Assembly: GCA_013289825.1 (NCBI GenBank)
Contig: JABCZF010000003.1
Coordinates: 62,001 to 126,000 of the forward strand
DNA length: 64,000 nt
From: Acidobacteriota bacterium
GTDB taxonomy: Bacteria > Acidobacteriota > Terriglobia > Acidiferrales > UBA7541
Reading direction: 5' to 3'
Of this stretch, positions 25,593 to 34,599 are shown one piece after another. The stretch's first letter is position 1. Every line of letters starts with the position of its first letter. The notes beneath the pieces are model-generated. The model was not told the DNA's origin, made no database searches, and saw nothing but the letters and a program-made list of their open reading frames with translations. The translations under genes and the position numbers were made by a program.

Positions 25593-26537
25593 GTGAGACT
25601 TCGAAAGAATACAGTAACGGCGGCCGCGCTGCTCCTAACGGCACTGCTAGTGCCGCTCGCAAGCGGCGCTTGTGCACAAGAGTCCAGTGCAAATCCCGCA
25701 ACCCAAGCCGCCTCGCCGAACGGACCATCGGCAGCGCTTCGCGATGTCCTGACGGCCGCCTGCTCACAGAGCCAGAATGAATTTGCGCGTTTTCTCACGG
25801 CACGCAACAAAGAATCCTTTTCCCGCATGGCCCCGGCCGCACGCGTTGCCTTCATGAAACGATTCGTGCTGCTCAACGAGCCGGGCACACCCGCAGTAAC
25901 CGCCAATCCAGCAGGCCGTCCTATGGTCCGTTGTGATACGCCGGCGGGGGCCGCGGAGATCCAAATCGGCGGCGCTGACACCCGCGACAATGTGGCATTT
26001 CTAACGGTGGATTTGCGCGACGCCACGGATTCCTCCGGCGCCAGCGCGATCCAAGTAAACATGGGCCTGGTGCGCGAGAATGGCGAATGGAAGATCCTCT
26101 CGCTAGGTCTGGTCCTTCTCGACTTGCCTTCCCTCGAACTGGAATGGGACTCCGCGGAAGCCGACAAAAATGAGCAAGCTGCCATCGAATCACTTAAAGA
26201 CATCGCCGAAGCCGTCGAAAAGTATCGCCGCAAGTACACCAGGCTGCCCGACTCTCTTTCGAGTCTGGGGCCCCCGCTGCATGGTCCGCAGAACGCGGAA
26301 GCCGCGGATCTCATAGCCGGTGACCTGGCTACCGGAATGAAAAATGGCTATTCGTTCCGCTACGTCATTGTCGGTGCCAGCGGTTTAGGCGCTCCGGCGA
26401 AGTTTGAAATCGCCGCAACGCCGCTCAACTATGGGCGCACCGGCCATCGTTCATTTTTCCGTGATGCAGCGGGAACGCTTCGCGGCGCGGACCGCCAAGG
26501 CGCGGTCGGCGCCGCATTAGATCCGCGGTTGCCGTAA
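25593..26537 (+). CDS. Secreted protein of unknown function
   Basis: A 314-residue protein starting at GTG 25593, directly after the previous stop. It has a signal peptide (VTAAALLLTALLVPLASGA). The middle part (QVNMGLVRENGEWKILSLGL) looks like an NTF2-type or lipoprotein domain. The C-terminal third (DIAEAVEKYRRKYTRLPDSL, then GPPLHGP and GMKNGYSFRY) resembles the globular part of type II/IV pseudopilins, though the N-terminal pilin helix is absent. I cannot assign a role. Confidence 0.62.
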   Translation: MRLRKNTVTAAALLLTALLVPLASGACAQESSANPATQAASPNGPSAALRDVLTAACSQSQNEFARFLTARNKESFSRMAPAARVAFMKRFVLLNEPGTPAVTANPAGRPMVRCDTPAGAAEIQIGGADTRDNVAFLTVDLRDATDSSGASAIQVNMGLVRENGEWKILSLGLVLLDLPSLELEWDSAEADKNEQAAIESLKDIAEAVEKYRRKYTRLPDSLSSLGPPLHGPQNAEAADLIAGDLATGMKNGYSFRYVIVGASGLGAPAKFEIAATPLNYGRTGHRSFFRDAAGTLRGADRQGAVGAALDPRLP

Positions 26538-26569
26538 CACCGATTCCTGCGGCGCCCATGCCTTTAGCA

Positions 26570-28159
26570 CTACGGTTTAGTTCTTGCCGTGGGATACGGA
26601 ATCCCCAGTTGTTCAAGATAAGTTTTAAAGCGCTGGGGATCGTAATAATACTTTTTCAATTGCGGCGCGAACTTCTCCATTTTTTCTTTATTCGTCTCCA
26701 CCGCGGGTTTGTCGTCGGGACTTAGAAACGTCTCATAATGGACGTCCTTGGTCTGAACATTCCGAAAATACTCCCACGCTTGCTGCACCAGTTGCGGTTC
26801 GAGAAAAAAGTCCAGTGCGGTCATCGCTTGCACCTTGGCCCCTGCCGTCGAACCTTTATGAGCGATAGGCGTGGCCATGGCCACGCCGTTCGCCCAGCTA
26901 TGTCCCGGCAGATTAGGAATGTTAGCCGGATACATCAGGTACACCATCGGCACGTTCCAGGAAATGTCACCGATGTCATCCGATCCGCCGCCCGTGGGTC
27001 TCTTCGCCGGTTCCGAGAGCGGCTCGATTTTTTCCTTAAGCCCTTCCACTTTCGCGCCGATTTCCTCTTGCAGTGCCTTTGCCAGCGTCTGATCCGCAAC
27101 GCTCCACTTGGGCATCCCCACGGCCTCGATGTTCTTCTGCTGCGTCTCTGCGATGACCTTGTTCAAGTATGGCGGCCACGCCGATCCCACCAGCTTGTGA
27201 TCCACGGTGGTGCCCGTCATCTTCGCAGCGGATTCCGCCATCGTATTTCCCAACTCATAGAGATCCTTGATATGCGGGTAGTCCAACTCGCGGAAGTAAT
27301 ACCAAACCGCCGCCTCCGATGGCACAACGTTCGGCTGATCCCCACCGTTGATGATCACGCGATGCGATCGTTGTGCCGGCCGCAGATGCTCCCGGCGAAA
27401 ATCCCAGCCGGCATCCATCAGCTCGACAGCATCGAGCGCGCTGCGCCCTTCCCACGGCGCCGAAGCCGCGTGCGCCGCCTTCCCATGAAAAAAATATTGC
27501 ACGGAAACAAGACCGCTCCACTCCCCGTTCCCGGTGCCATAGGAAGTCGAAAATTCCGACTCCACGTGTGCGCCCAAAACGATATCCACGTCCCTAAACA
27601 CTCCCGCGCGAACGAAGAACGCCTTGGTACCCAGCAACTCTTCCGCAACGCCAGGGACAATCTTGACGGTCCCCGCGATGTGGTGTTCGTCCATCAGCCT
27701 TTTCAAGACCAGGGCCGCGGTAACGTTGACGGCCATCCCCGAGTTATGACCCTCTCCGTGCCCTGGCGCGCCTTCGACGATGGGGTCGTGATACGCCACT
27801 CCCGGCTTCTGCGAAGCGCGCGGGATGCAATCAATGTCGGTAATGAACGCGATGACCGGTTTGCCGTTCCCATAAGTGGCTACCCAGGCCGTCGGCACGC
27901 CCGCAATGCCATGCTCAACGCGAAATGCATTTTTCTCAAGAATGCCGGTTACGTAACGCGAAGTCTCGTATTCCTGAAATCCCAGTTCGCTGAAGCTGAA
28001 AATTTCGTCCACCATCTGCTGCGTAAACGTTTGGAGCTTGTCCACTTCCGCCGCCGCTTCCTGCTTTAACGCGGGGAGCTGGCCCGCCTGCCGCGCGCCG
28101 AGTCCCGCGGGCACAATTAAGACCGCCGCCAAGGCACCCACCACACAAAATTTCCTCAT
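26570..28159 (-). CDS. Secreted M20-family amidohydrolase, AbgB-like
   Basis: A 529-residue protein with a signal peptide (VVGALAAVLIVPAGLG). The M20 metal site residues appear as DIDCIP, GEGHNSGMAVNV, PGVAEELLGTKAF and GAHVESEF. The nearest family I recognise is AbgB, a subunit of p-aminobenzoyl-glutamate hydrolase, and related exported peptidases. It probably cleaves an amide bond of an aminoacyl or peptide compound outside the cytoplasm. AbgA is not in the window. It is convergent with the preceding gene and divergent from the gene at 28289. Confidence 0.82.
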   Translation of the reverse strand: MRKFCVVGALAAVLIVPAGLGARQAGQLPALKQEAAAEVDKLQTFTQQMVDEIFSFSELGFQEYETSRYVTGILEKNAFRVEHGIAGVPTAWVATYGNGKPVIAFITDIDCIPRASQKPGVAYHDPIVEGAPGHGEGHNSGMAVNVTAALVLKRLMDEHHIAGTVKIVPGVAEELLGTKAFFVRAGVFRDVDIVLGAHVESEFSTSYGTGNGEWSGLVSVQYFFHGKAAHAASAPWEGRSALDAVELMDAGWDFRREHLRPAQRSHRVIINGGDQPNVVPSEAAVWYYFRELDYPHIKDLYELGNTMAESAAKMTGTTVDHKLVGSAWPPYLNKVIAETQQKNIEAVGMPKWSVADQTLAKALQEEIGAKVEGLKEKIEPLSEPAKRPTGGGSDDIGDISWNVPMVYLMYPANIPNLPGHSWANGVAMATPIAHKGSTAGAKVQAMTALDFFLEPQLVQQAWEYFRNVQTKDVHYETFLSPDDKPAVETNKEKMEKFAPQLKKYYYDPQRFKTYLEQLGIPYPTARTKP

Positions 28160-28288
28160 CCGATTCTCCCGTCAAAAAACGCCACCAAAATGAGCGGGCA
28201 TAGTACATCGTCTATTGCGAAATAGGGAAAGGAAAGAATCCCGGATTTGTGCCGCGGAGGCGTTGGCGCTACTATCGTGCGATTCAAC

Positions 28289-29401
28289 ATGCGCCCGGCC
28301 TCCACTCGAACGCTTTTCCTGCTCCTGTCTCTCGCTCTCCTGACGCCGCTGACGGCTCCGGCGCAGCAATCCAGCTCCGCCTACGGCCCACTTCCCGTCT
28401 TCGAATTCCACAGCGGCTTCTGGATCAATCTCCACCACGCGCTCTACTACGAAGCCAGGCTCCGCGAATTCCCGCCCAACGCCTCTCAGAAAGGCAATCC
28501 GGTTCCACAAGTAAAATTGAAATTGATGAAAGATGCCGCAACGGCCCTCAGCCCCGCCGAGCGTATCGCCTGGGACAACTCCGTAGCCTATTACGCGGCC
28601 AACTACGCGAACAAAGACCTGCTCTTCAATAACGAACTCATCCTTATAAAAAACCAGCTCGCGGATTTTGAAGATTGTGACGAACTCTCCGGCGCCCAAA
28701 AAAAAACCTGCGACGCCGGCCTGGCCCCCAAACTGACCCAAGCGCTGGATGCCGCCGCTCCCGTCTATCGCGCCCATCTGTGGGCCGACCAAGACCGCGC
28801 CAACCGCCGTTGGGTTGCCGCCGTGGCCCCTCTGGTCGAAGAACAGGGTGTAGGTATTTCGCAGCGGCTTGCGGACATCTATCAGACCAAATGGCCCAAG
28901 GAAAAAATTCGCGTCGACGTGAGCGCCTATGCAAATCCATCGGGGGCCTACACCACGATCGACCCGCTCCGCGTCACCATCTCCAGCACGGATGCCCGCA
29001 ACCAGGGCGACGAAGCCTTTGAAGTGCTGTTCCACGAAGCTTCGCACGGCATCGCCGAGCCTGTCGAATCGGCCATTATTCGCGAATGCCGCCAGCGTGA
29101 TAAAGCCATTCCTCGCGACCTCTGGCACGCGCTCATCTTTTATACGACAGGCGAGGTGATCAGACCCCTCTTAACGCCGGCGGAGGGCGACCCACAGGAC
29201 CAAGAGGACGCCGTCAAGCCCAACATCAATCGCCCTCCGGCCAGTCGCAAAGAAACTTACATTCCCTACGCCATCCGCGAAGGCCTTTACGAACGTGGTT
29301 GGAAAGACTACCTCCAGCTTCTCACCCGCTTCTGGCAGCCCTATCTCGACAACAAATCCACCTTCGACGACGCCATCGCCCGCATGGTCTCCGCGCTGTA
29401 G
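28289..29401 (+). CDS. Secreted protein with HExxH motif, possible metallopeptidase
   Basis: A 370-residue protein from ATG at 28289, which opens a signal peptide (RTLFLLLSLALLTPLTAPAQ). Residues near 248-252 are HEASH in the context VLFHEASHGIAEPVESA, a candidate zinc-peptidase site with a further Glu downstream. The surrounding sequence (FEFHSGFWINLHHALYYEAR, DVSAYANPSGAYTT) is not from a family that I can name. It is divergent from the amidohydrolase. Confidence 0.62.
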   Translation: MRPASTRTLFLLLSLALLTPLTAPAQQSSSAYGPLPVFEFHSGFWINLHHALYYEARLREFPPNASQKGNPVPQVKLKLMKDAATALSPAERIAWDNSVAYYAANYANKDLLFNNELILIKNQLADFEDCDELSGAQKKTCDAGLAPKLTQALDAAAPVYRAHLWADQDRANRRWVAAVAPLVEEQGVGISQRLADIYQTKWPKEKIRVDVSAYANPSGAYTTIDPLRVTISSTDARNQGDEAFEVLFHEASHGIAEPVESAIIRECRQRDKAIPRDLWHALIFYTTGEVIRPLLTPAEGDPQDQEDAVKPNINRPPASRKETYIPYAIREGLYERGWKDYLQLLTRFWQPYLDNKSTFDDAIARMVSAL

Positions 29402-29595
29402 CGCTCCGCGCTCACACATCTTTTTTTGGTGTTTGGGCTTCGCCCGTGGGGCTCCAAGGTTTTCCGTTGCGCAGGCTCTCCCGCACTTCCGCTTCCCTGC
29501 GGGCCTGCTGTGGGTTTAAAGGAGTTGCGAGATCCTATCCTTTTTCCGGCGCTTGGTGGTCTGACGGATGGTCTTGAAGTGGAAGTCCTTGTAGC

Positions 29596-30012
29596 ATGGT
29601 GTGCATGAAAAGACGGCAATCTGGCAACCGCAGTTCTGCGGCGAAAGGCAACGGCGTTCCGAAAAACGTTGCTGAATACCTTCGTGGCGTCCCACAACCG
29701 GCCCGCAATACCCTGAACAAGGTTCGTGCGGCGATTCGGTCCGCGGTCCCGTCCGAAGCGACTGAGACCATCAGTTACGGGATTCCTGCGTTCAAGCACA
29801 AAGGTGTGCTGGTGTGGTTCGCCGCGTTTTCGAACCATTGCAGTTTCTTCCCGACGGCGTCGGTGATCGAGGCCTTCAGGAACGAACTGAAAGGCTTCTC
29901 CACATCCAAAGGGACCATCCACTTTCCCACGGACAAGCCACTGCCGGCTGTACTTGTCAAGAAAATGGTGCAGATGCGGGTCGCGCAAATCGCAAGCAAG
30001 GAACGCCGCTGA
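29596..30012 (+). CDS. DUF1801-family protein
   Basis: A 138-residue protein. VAEYLRGVPQPARNTLNKVR followed by ETISYGIPAFKHKGVLVWFA and HCSFFPTASVIEAF is the DUF1801/YdhG fold, related to frataxin-like iron-binding proteins. A basic, Ser-rich N-terminus precedes the domain; the ATG at 29605 is an equally possible start. The function is unknown. Confidence 0.78.
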   Translation: MVCMKRRQSGNRSSAAKGNGVPKNVAEYLRGVPQPARNTLNKVRAAIRSAVPSEATETISYGIPAFKHKGVLVWFAAFSNHCSFFPTASVIEAFRNELKGFSTSKGTIHFPTDKPLPAVLVKKMVQMRVAQIASKERR

Positions 30013-30024
30013 TGGTAGGACTTC

Positions 30025-30270
30025 TCAACCAGCGGCGGTTTCCTTGGATGTCTCCGCGTGCTCCGGCGTCGTCGTGCCGCCGGACTTGGCCGTAATTTCG
30101 AGTCCATTCTTGTTCATATCGAATCTCTGTTTCCGGTCCAAGCCTTTCACAAATCCACGTGCCGCTTTAGCAACGGCTCCCGGAAGGCTCGACGCCTGCA
30201 CGGTGACTGTCGATTCCACCGTTTCTTCACTGCGATCTCGAAAGCGAAATTGCACGTCAAACGTTTTCAT
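30025..30270 (-). CDS. Hypothetical small protein
   Basis: An 81-residue protein with a GGGAGG site upstream of ATG at 30270. The sequence (MKTFDVQFRFRDRSEETVES, then VQASSLPGAVAKAARGFVKG) reads as a small alpha/beta domain with a polar Thr/Glu-rich tail. No family is recognised. It is convergent with the DUF1801 gene, 12 bp apart. Confidence 0.5.
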   Translation of the reverse strand: MKTFDVQFRFRDRSEETVESTVTVQASSLPGAVAKAARGFVKGLDRKQRFDMNKNGLEITAKSGGTTTPEHAETSKETAAG

Positions 30271-30363
30271 GCTCCCATCCTCCCTTTTCTGATCTCTGAC
30301 AATGAAAACAGAAAGCGGTTGCGCACTGATTGTCGCCGGCGGGTCTTAAAACCGCCGAGGCCT

Positions 30364-30648
30364 CTAATTGCGACGACGTTTGCGACTCGTAGCCTTGGTA
30401 CCGGAGCGCTTCGTTTTCCGGGCCTTGACTTCTGCTTTAAGCGTCTCGTTCTCTTTCGCCAACGTATCGCGCGCAGCTGTTACTGTTTCCAGATCGTTTC
30501 CCAATTGGCCGTTCTCTTTCTGGAGCTCGGCCACTTGAGCCTTCAACTGCTCGTTCTCTTCGAGGGTTTTTGTGTCCTTGCAGGCCGCCAGAGGCAAACT
30601 CAGCAGTACCGCCACAGCTAGTCCCGCCCAAGTGTTTTTGCGCGTCAT
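30364..30648 (-). CDS. Small coiled-coil lipoprotein
   Basis: A 94-residue protein. The lipoprotein signal ends in LAAC with Cys23 as the lipid site. Residues about 25-75 form one heptad coiled coil (NEQLKAQVAELQKENGQLGN), and the end is strongly basic (RSGTKATSRKRRRN). The layout recalls Lpp-type or SlyB-like envelope spacers; the basic tail could bind peptidoglycan, LPS or nucleic acid. Unknown function. Confidence 0.62.
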   Translation of the reverse strand: MTRKNTWAGLAVAVLLSLPLAACKDTKTLEENEQLKAQVAELQKENGQLGNDLETVTAARDTLAKENETLKAEVKARKTKRSGTKATSRKRRRN

Positions 30649-31399
30649 TGGTCATCCTTCGTTGACAAGAATGCTCAAAGAACTTGATTCGCAACTGGAA
30701 CAACAGATAGCGGGTGGGAGGGCAGGCACCGCTGGCGACTGGGCCAGCGTAATCGAGTTTCCTGGATCGCGCAAGCCGACAAAACGCGCTGGTCTGGGAC
30801 GATCGAGCCCGGAAATAATGGAGCGCAGGAGGGGTGCCGGGTAAACAATCCATACGGGTTGGCTTGCAAAGGGTGGGGGCTCGGCCTCTGGCAGGCCTTG
30901 GTCTACTCTCGGCGTTTTCCCTCTCAATGTGATAGGTGTCGACTGCGAACGCACCGCTGCTTCTCGGCTTTTCCACACACTTCCACCGTCGCTCGAGACC
31001 CATCGATCCCCGCCCAACTCCCTTAAACCCCTGGACTTCCAACAGTTTCGCTCGGATCGGCACGGGGCCGCTCGAATAAGCCACTCCGTCGCTGGAAATT
31101 CGAAAAAGGATGGTTGTCCCGCACCTCCGACTGGTCCGAGACAGACATTATCGCGGCCAGGCACCTTCTCCAGCGGTAAAGATTGTCGAGAAACTGCGGT
31201 TGTGCTAGGATTTGCGGTGCGGAAGTCAGCTTGGCCACGCGCCAGGCAAGTCCAGCGTCCGAAACGTTCTCTCCTACTGTTCCTCAGCAGAGTTCCCCGA
31301 GGGGGGAAAACTCACTCCGGAGAAACCTATCGAGCGACTCGGACTATTCGATAACCGGCTCCCTCGGAGCCTGGCCGTCAGAAGGAACTGGATAAGCCC
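30649..31399. other. 751 bp without a supported gene
   Basis: Open frames on both strands (for example 30652-31164 minus and 30929-31354 plus) lack ribosome sites and recognisable products. One minus-strand phrase, RWVSSDGGSVW, resembles an Asp-box repeat of YCF48/sialidase-type proteins, so a decayed gene is possible, but the frame does not extend the likeness. The promoter of mqnD should be in the right part. Confidence 0.35.
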
Positions 31400-32275
31400 A
31401 TGTCCGGTACACAGGCAGCCTCAAAGACCGAAAAAGAGACCGTCGAGATCAGACTCGCCCATTCCCCCGATTCCGACGATGCCTTTATGTTTTATGCGCT
31501 GGCCACCCACAAGCTCGCCACCCCCGGTTACAAATACACCCACATCCTCTCCGACATTCAAACCCTGAACGAAGCAGCCCTTACGGAAACCTACGACGTC
31601 ACCGCCGTAAGCTTTGCTGCTTACCCGAGCTTGCGCGATAAGTACGTCCTGCTCGATTGCGGGGCCAGCTTTGGGGAGAACTACGGTCCCATTGTTGTTG
31701 CCTCCAAACCTATGAAACGAGAAGACTTAGCTGGAAAGAGGATCGGCGTCCCGGGGCTCAAGACGACCTCCTATCTGACCTTGAAGCTCTTTGAACCCAA
31801 CTTTGAGCCGGTGGTGATGGCTTTCGACAAGATCCTGGACGCCGTAAAGAACGAAGTCGTTGAAGCCGGCCTCCTGATCCACGAAGGGCAACTGCTCTTC
31901 CCGCAGCTCGGTATGCACCGCGTCCTCGACCTGGGCGTCTGGTGGCACGAGCAAACGGGTCTACCGCTGCCCCTCGGTGGCAACGCCGTACGACGCGCTC
32001 TGGGGCCCGCCCTGGGCTTGCAAATCGCGAAAACGATCAAGGATAGCGTCGAATACGGACTGGAACATCGTGAAGAAGCGCTCAACTACGCCATGCAGTT
32101 TGCCCGCGACATGGAAACCGAAGTCGCCGACAAGTTTGTCGGCATGTACGTCAACCGCTGGACGCTCGGCTACGGCGAGCGCGGCAGGCAAGCCGTACGA
32201 GCTTTAATCGAGCGCGGCACTGCCGCGGGCCTTCTCCCCGGTCCTCCGGACATCGAATTCCTGAACGAACAGTAA
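31400..32275 (+). CDS. mqnD: 1,4-dihydroxy-6-naphthoate synthase (menaquinone, futalosine pathway)
   Basis: A 291-residue periplasmic-binding-fold enzyme without a signal peptide. HSPDSDDAFMFYALATHKLA and GLKTTSYLTLKLF are typical of MqnD, which converts cyclic dehypoxanthinyl futalosine to 1,4-dihydroxy-6-naphthoate in the alternative menaquinone route. GLPLPLGGNAVRRALG matches the second half of the family. No other mqn gene is in the window, so it stands alone. Confidence 0.9.
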   Translation: MSGTQAASKTEKETVEIRLAHSPDSDDAFMFYALATHKLATPGYKYTHILSDIQTLNEAALTETYDVTAVSFAAYPSLRDKYVLLDCGASFGENYGPIVVASKPMKREDLAGKRIGVPGLKTTSYLTLKLFEPNFEPVVMAFDKILDAVKNEVVEAGLLIHEGQLLFPQLGMHRVLDLGVWWHEQTGLPLPLGGNAVRRALGPALGLQIAKTIKDSVEYGLEHREEALNYAMQFARDMETEVADKFVGMYVNRWTLGYGERGRQAVRALIERGTAAGLLPGPPDIEFLNEQ

Positions 32276-32415
32276 CAAAACAAAAGGCTTACTCTAAATC
32301 GCAAGTCGCCGGCGCCCCAATCACTGGAGAATTTCCACGCAGGCCGCCTACATGGCCCATCAACAACCTCATACCGCCCATCCCGGCAACCATCCAAGCC
32401 AATTTGCTGGCCCCC

Positions 32416-33993
32416 TCAGTGAGTCCGCACCTGCCCCGGTGTGCACCACAGATCCTGATAGTCAAAGCTGAAATCCGCGAGCGGCGAAACCGCGGCCATG
32501 GTGAAGTGGTCGATGCTTCCGTCAGGATTCAGCGTGAAGGTCACAAACGCATCTTCGATAGTCCGGTCGCGCCAATGGGCCTTAAACGTGTCGTACTGCC
32601 AGTGCTCGAGGTCGGCCACGGCTTTCGGCGTATGATCCAGGCTGAAGGCCAGCCCCGCGTTTTCCTGTTTGATGGTAACCGGTCCATACCAGGCATCGTT
32701 GTAAACTCCCGCATACTTTTCTAGTGGCAGGGACGGCTTGGAATTCACGGCCCGGCCCTTGTCGCTCGCCGCCATGGCCTGCTTGGCCGCTTTCTCGGAC
32801 TGGTCTTCTGCGGACTTGAGTATCGGAGTCCAGGCCGTTGGCGGTAAGCCAAAATAAGCGTCCAGCACGTGGTACATGATGGAGTCGAATGCCCCGCCTT
32901 GCTCCGCATTGGTCAGAATCACCATTCCCAGGTTCTCTTCCGGCACCAGCATCACGCGCGAAACGAAGCCCGAGACTCCGCCGGTATGTCCAACCAACTT
33001 TCGCCCATGATAGTCGCGGATCCCCCAACCAAGCGCGTAGGCCGCAAATTGCGGGCGCAAGACGCTTGTCGGAGAGGGTTCCGTGCTGATAGGTGTGAGC
33101 GTCTGGGCCGTCCACATCTCATGAGATTGCGCCTCACTGAAAAGCCGCTCTTCCCGCCCCGGAATTTTCCCGTGGTTGAGCTGTAGCATGATCCACTTGG
33201 CCATTTCCGCCACCGACGAGTTGATCGCTCCCGCCGGTCCGGCGTTGTCCAAATCCTGGAATGGAATGCTTTGCAGCTTGCCATCAACTTTCGAGTGGGG
33301 CCACGCGTAATCGTCGGCTGGCTTGAAAGCGGTGGTGCTCAAGTTAGTGGTCTTCATCCCCAGCGGTTCGAGGATCTTCTCGCGAAGGTACTCTTCCCAA
33401 GTTTTCCCGGTGACGGCCGGGATGATCTGTCCCGCCGCGATGTACATCAAGTTGTCGTAGGCATAGTGGCTGCGGAAACTCGAGGCCGGCTTCATAAATC
33501 GCAATCTATAAATGATGTCCTCGCGCGTAAACGTCGTGTGCGGCCAGAAAAGCAGGTCGCCTTCGCCCAGCCCCATCCCGCTCCGATGCGTAAGCAAATC
33601 GCGAATGGTCATCTCATGCGAGACGTACGGGTCATACATCTGGAAACCCTTCAACCGCTCGTATACCTTGTCGTCCCAGGAAATTTTCCCCGCGTCCACC
33701 AGCGATGCCAGCGCCGCGCTGGTAAACGCCTTGGTGTTCGAGCCAATCCCAAACAGGGTGTTGTCATCCACCGGGGCGGTCTCTCCCATCTTTCGCACGC
33801 CATACCCTTTCCTGAGTACAACCTTGCCGTCCTTAACGATGGCTATCGCTATCCCGGGCACATCAAATGTCTTCATGTCCAGAGCAACATACGCGTCCAG
33901 GTCCACTGGCGGGCCGTTCTGGGCGGTAGCGCAGTGAGCAAAAGTCAGGGGCAATGCCAGCGCGGAAACTCTCAACCAGCTGTCAAGGGTCAT
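32416..33993 (-). CDS. Secreted serine hydrolase, class C beta-lactamase family, with DUF3471 domain
   Basis: A 525-residue protein from ATG at 33993, whose signal peptide (LRVSALALPLTFAHCATAQ) supports this start; an upstream in-frame ATG at 34080 gives no export signal. SNTK holds the nucleophile Ser and Lys (SxxK), AYDNLMY the YxN, and GHTGGVSGF the third motif. The C-terminal 110 residues look like DUF3471. Members are esterases, D-aminopeptidases or DD-peptidases, seldom true beta-lactamases. Confidence 0.85.
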   Translation of the reverse strand: MTLDSWLRVSALALPLTFAHCATAQNGPPVDLDAYVALDMKTFDVPGIAIAIVKDGKVVLRKGYGVRKMGETAPVDDNTLFGIGSNTKAFTSAALASLVDAGKISWDDKVYERLKGFQMYDPYVSHEMTIRDLLTHRSGMGLGEGDLLFWPHTTFTREDIIYRLRFMKPASSFRSHYAYDNLMYIAAGQIIPAVTGKTWEEYLREKILEPLGMKTTNLSTTAFKPADDYAWPHSKVDGKLQSIPFQDLDNAGPAGAINSSVAEMAKWIMLQLNHGKIPGREERLFSEAQSHEMWTAQTLTPISTEPSPTSVLRPQFAAYALGWGIRDYHGRKLVGHTGGVSGFVSRVMLVPEENLGMVILTNAEQGGAFDSIMYHVLDAYFGLPPTAWTPILKSAEDQSEKAAKQAMAASDKGRAVNSKPSLPLEKYAGVYNDAWYGPVTIKQENAGLAFSLDHTPKAVADLEHWQYDTFKAHWRDRTIEDAFVTFTLNPDGSIDHFTMAAVSPLADFSFDYQDLWCTPGQVRTH

Positions 33994-34599
33994 GACGAGG
34001 ACATACTCCTTTAGCGAGCGTGCGTTGCGCATTAGACCATACAGGACAGCTGCGACACCAACTCCGAGCGGACCCGGCATCCACGCGTTGGCCGTGGAGT
34101 CCTTTTGCTCGGCGGGGCTGACGGACTGTGTCTGTAGCTGTCTGCTAGCGGGGATGGTGCACTTTGGCTTTCGGCGCGTGTTCGAGAGACTGTTATCGAA
34201 TGAGAAGTTAAGCAGTCCGGTTCCCTTCGAGGTCTTAGCCTCTCCTAATGCAAAGGACTTCAGCCAGGTGCGCCTTCCAAAACGGAAGCCCGATACGGGA
34301 ATTGTGGGCGGGTTTCTAACCGGTGCCGATATGAACTCTGTCGCGTTGGAGCTCTCGACCGAGTCCGGATTCCCGGTCGTTTCTCACCAGTACGCACGCT
34401 TCGTTCTCGACTCTAAAGCCTTCTGACGGATCTCAGAATCAGTCGCACCCGAAACGGTGATTCCCATCAGTGATCGATGCGCGCAAAAAAACCACGGAAC
34501 TCTTTCGAATACAGCAACTCACTCAGCTCGGGAAAAGCGTACCTGCCTTGACGCTTTCCCTCCAATCACTTAGTGTCTTTTCCTTGCAGGGAGTCTCTG
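33994..34599. other. 606 bp between divergent genes, no supported gene
   Basis: The region holds the two divergent promoters. A plus-strand frame at 33992-34426 (LPKRKPDTGIVGGFLTGADM and on) has no ribosome site and no family likeness, so I leave it out. The base composition after 34400 is lower in GC than the genes on either side. Confidence 0.35.

Noticed and set aside
26738..28069. Plus-strand open frame of 443 codons opposite the AbgB-like amidohydrolase
   Set aside because: It is rich in Arg/His/Pro, has no ribosome site or family, and mirrors a gene with clear motifs; a high-GC shadow.
30652..31164. Minus-strand frame with an Asp-box-like phrase (RWVSSDGGSVW)
   Set aside because: Only one such phrase, no second repeat, no ribosome site; may be a chance match or a very old relic.
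33992..34426. Plus-strand frame of 144 codons between divergent genes
   Set aside because: It begins opposite the signal peptide of the serine hydrolase, has no ribosome site and no recognised family.
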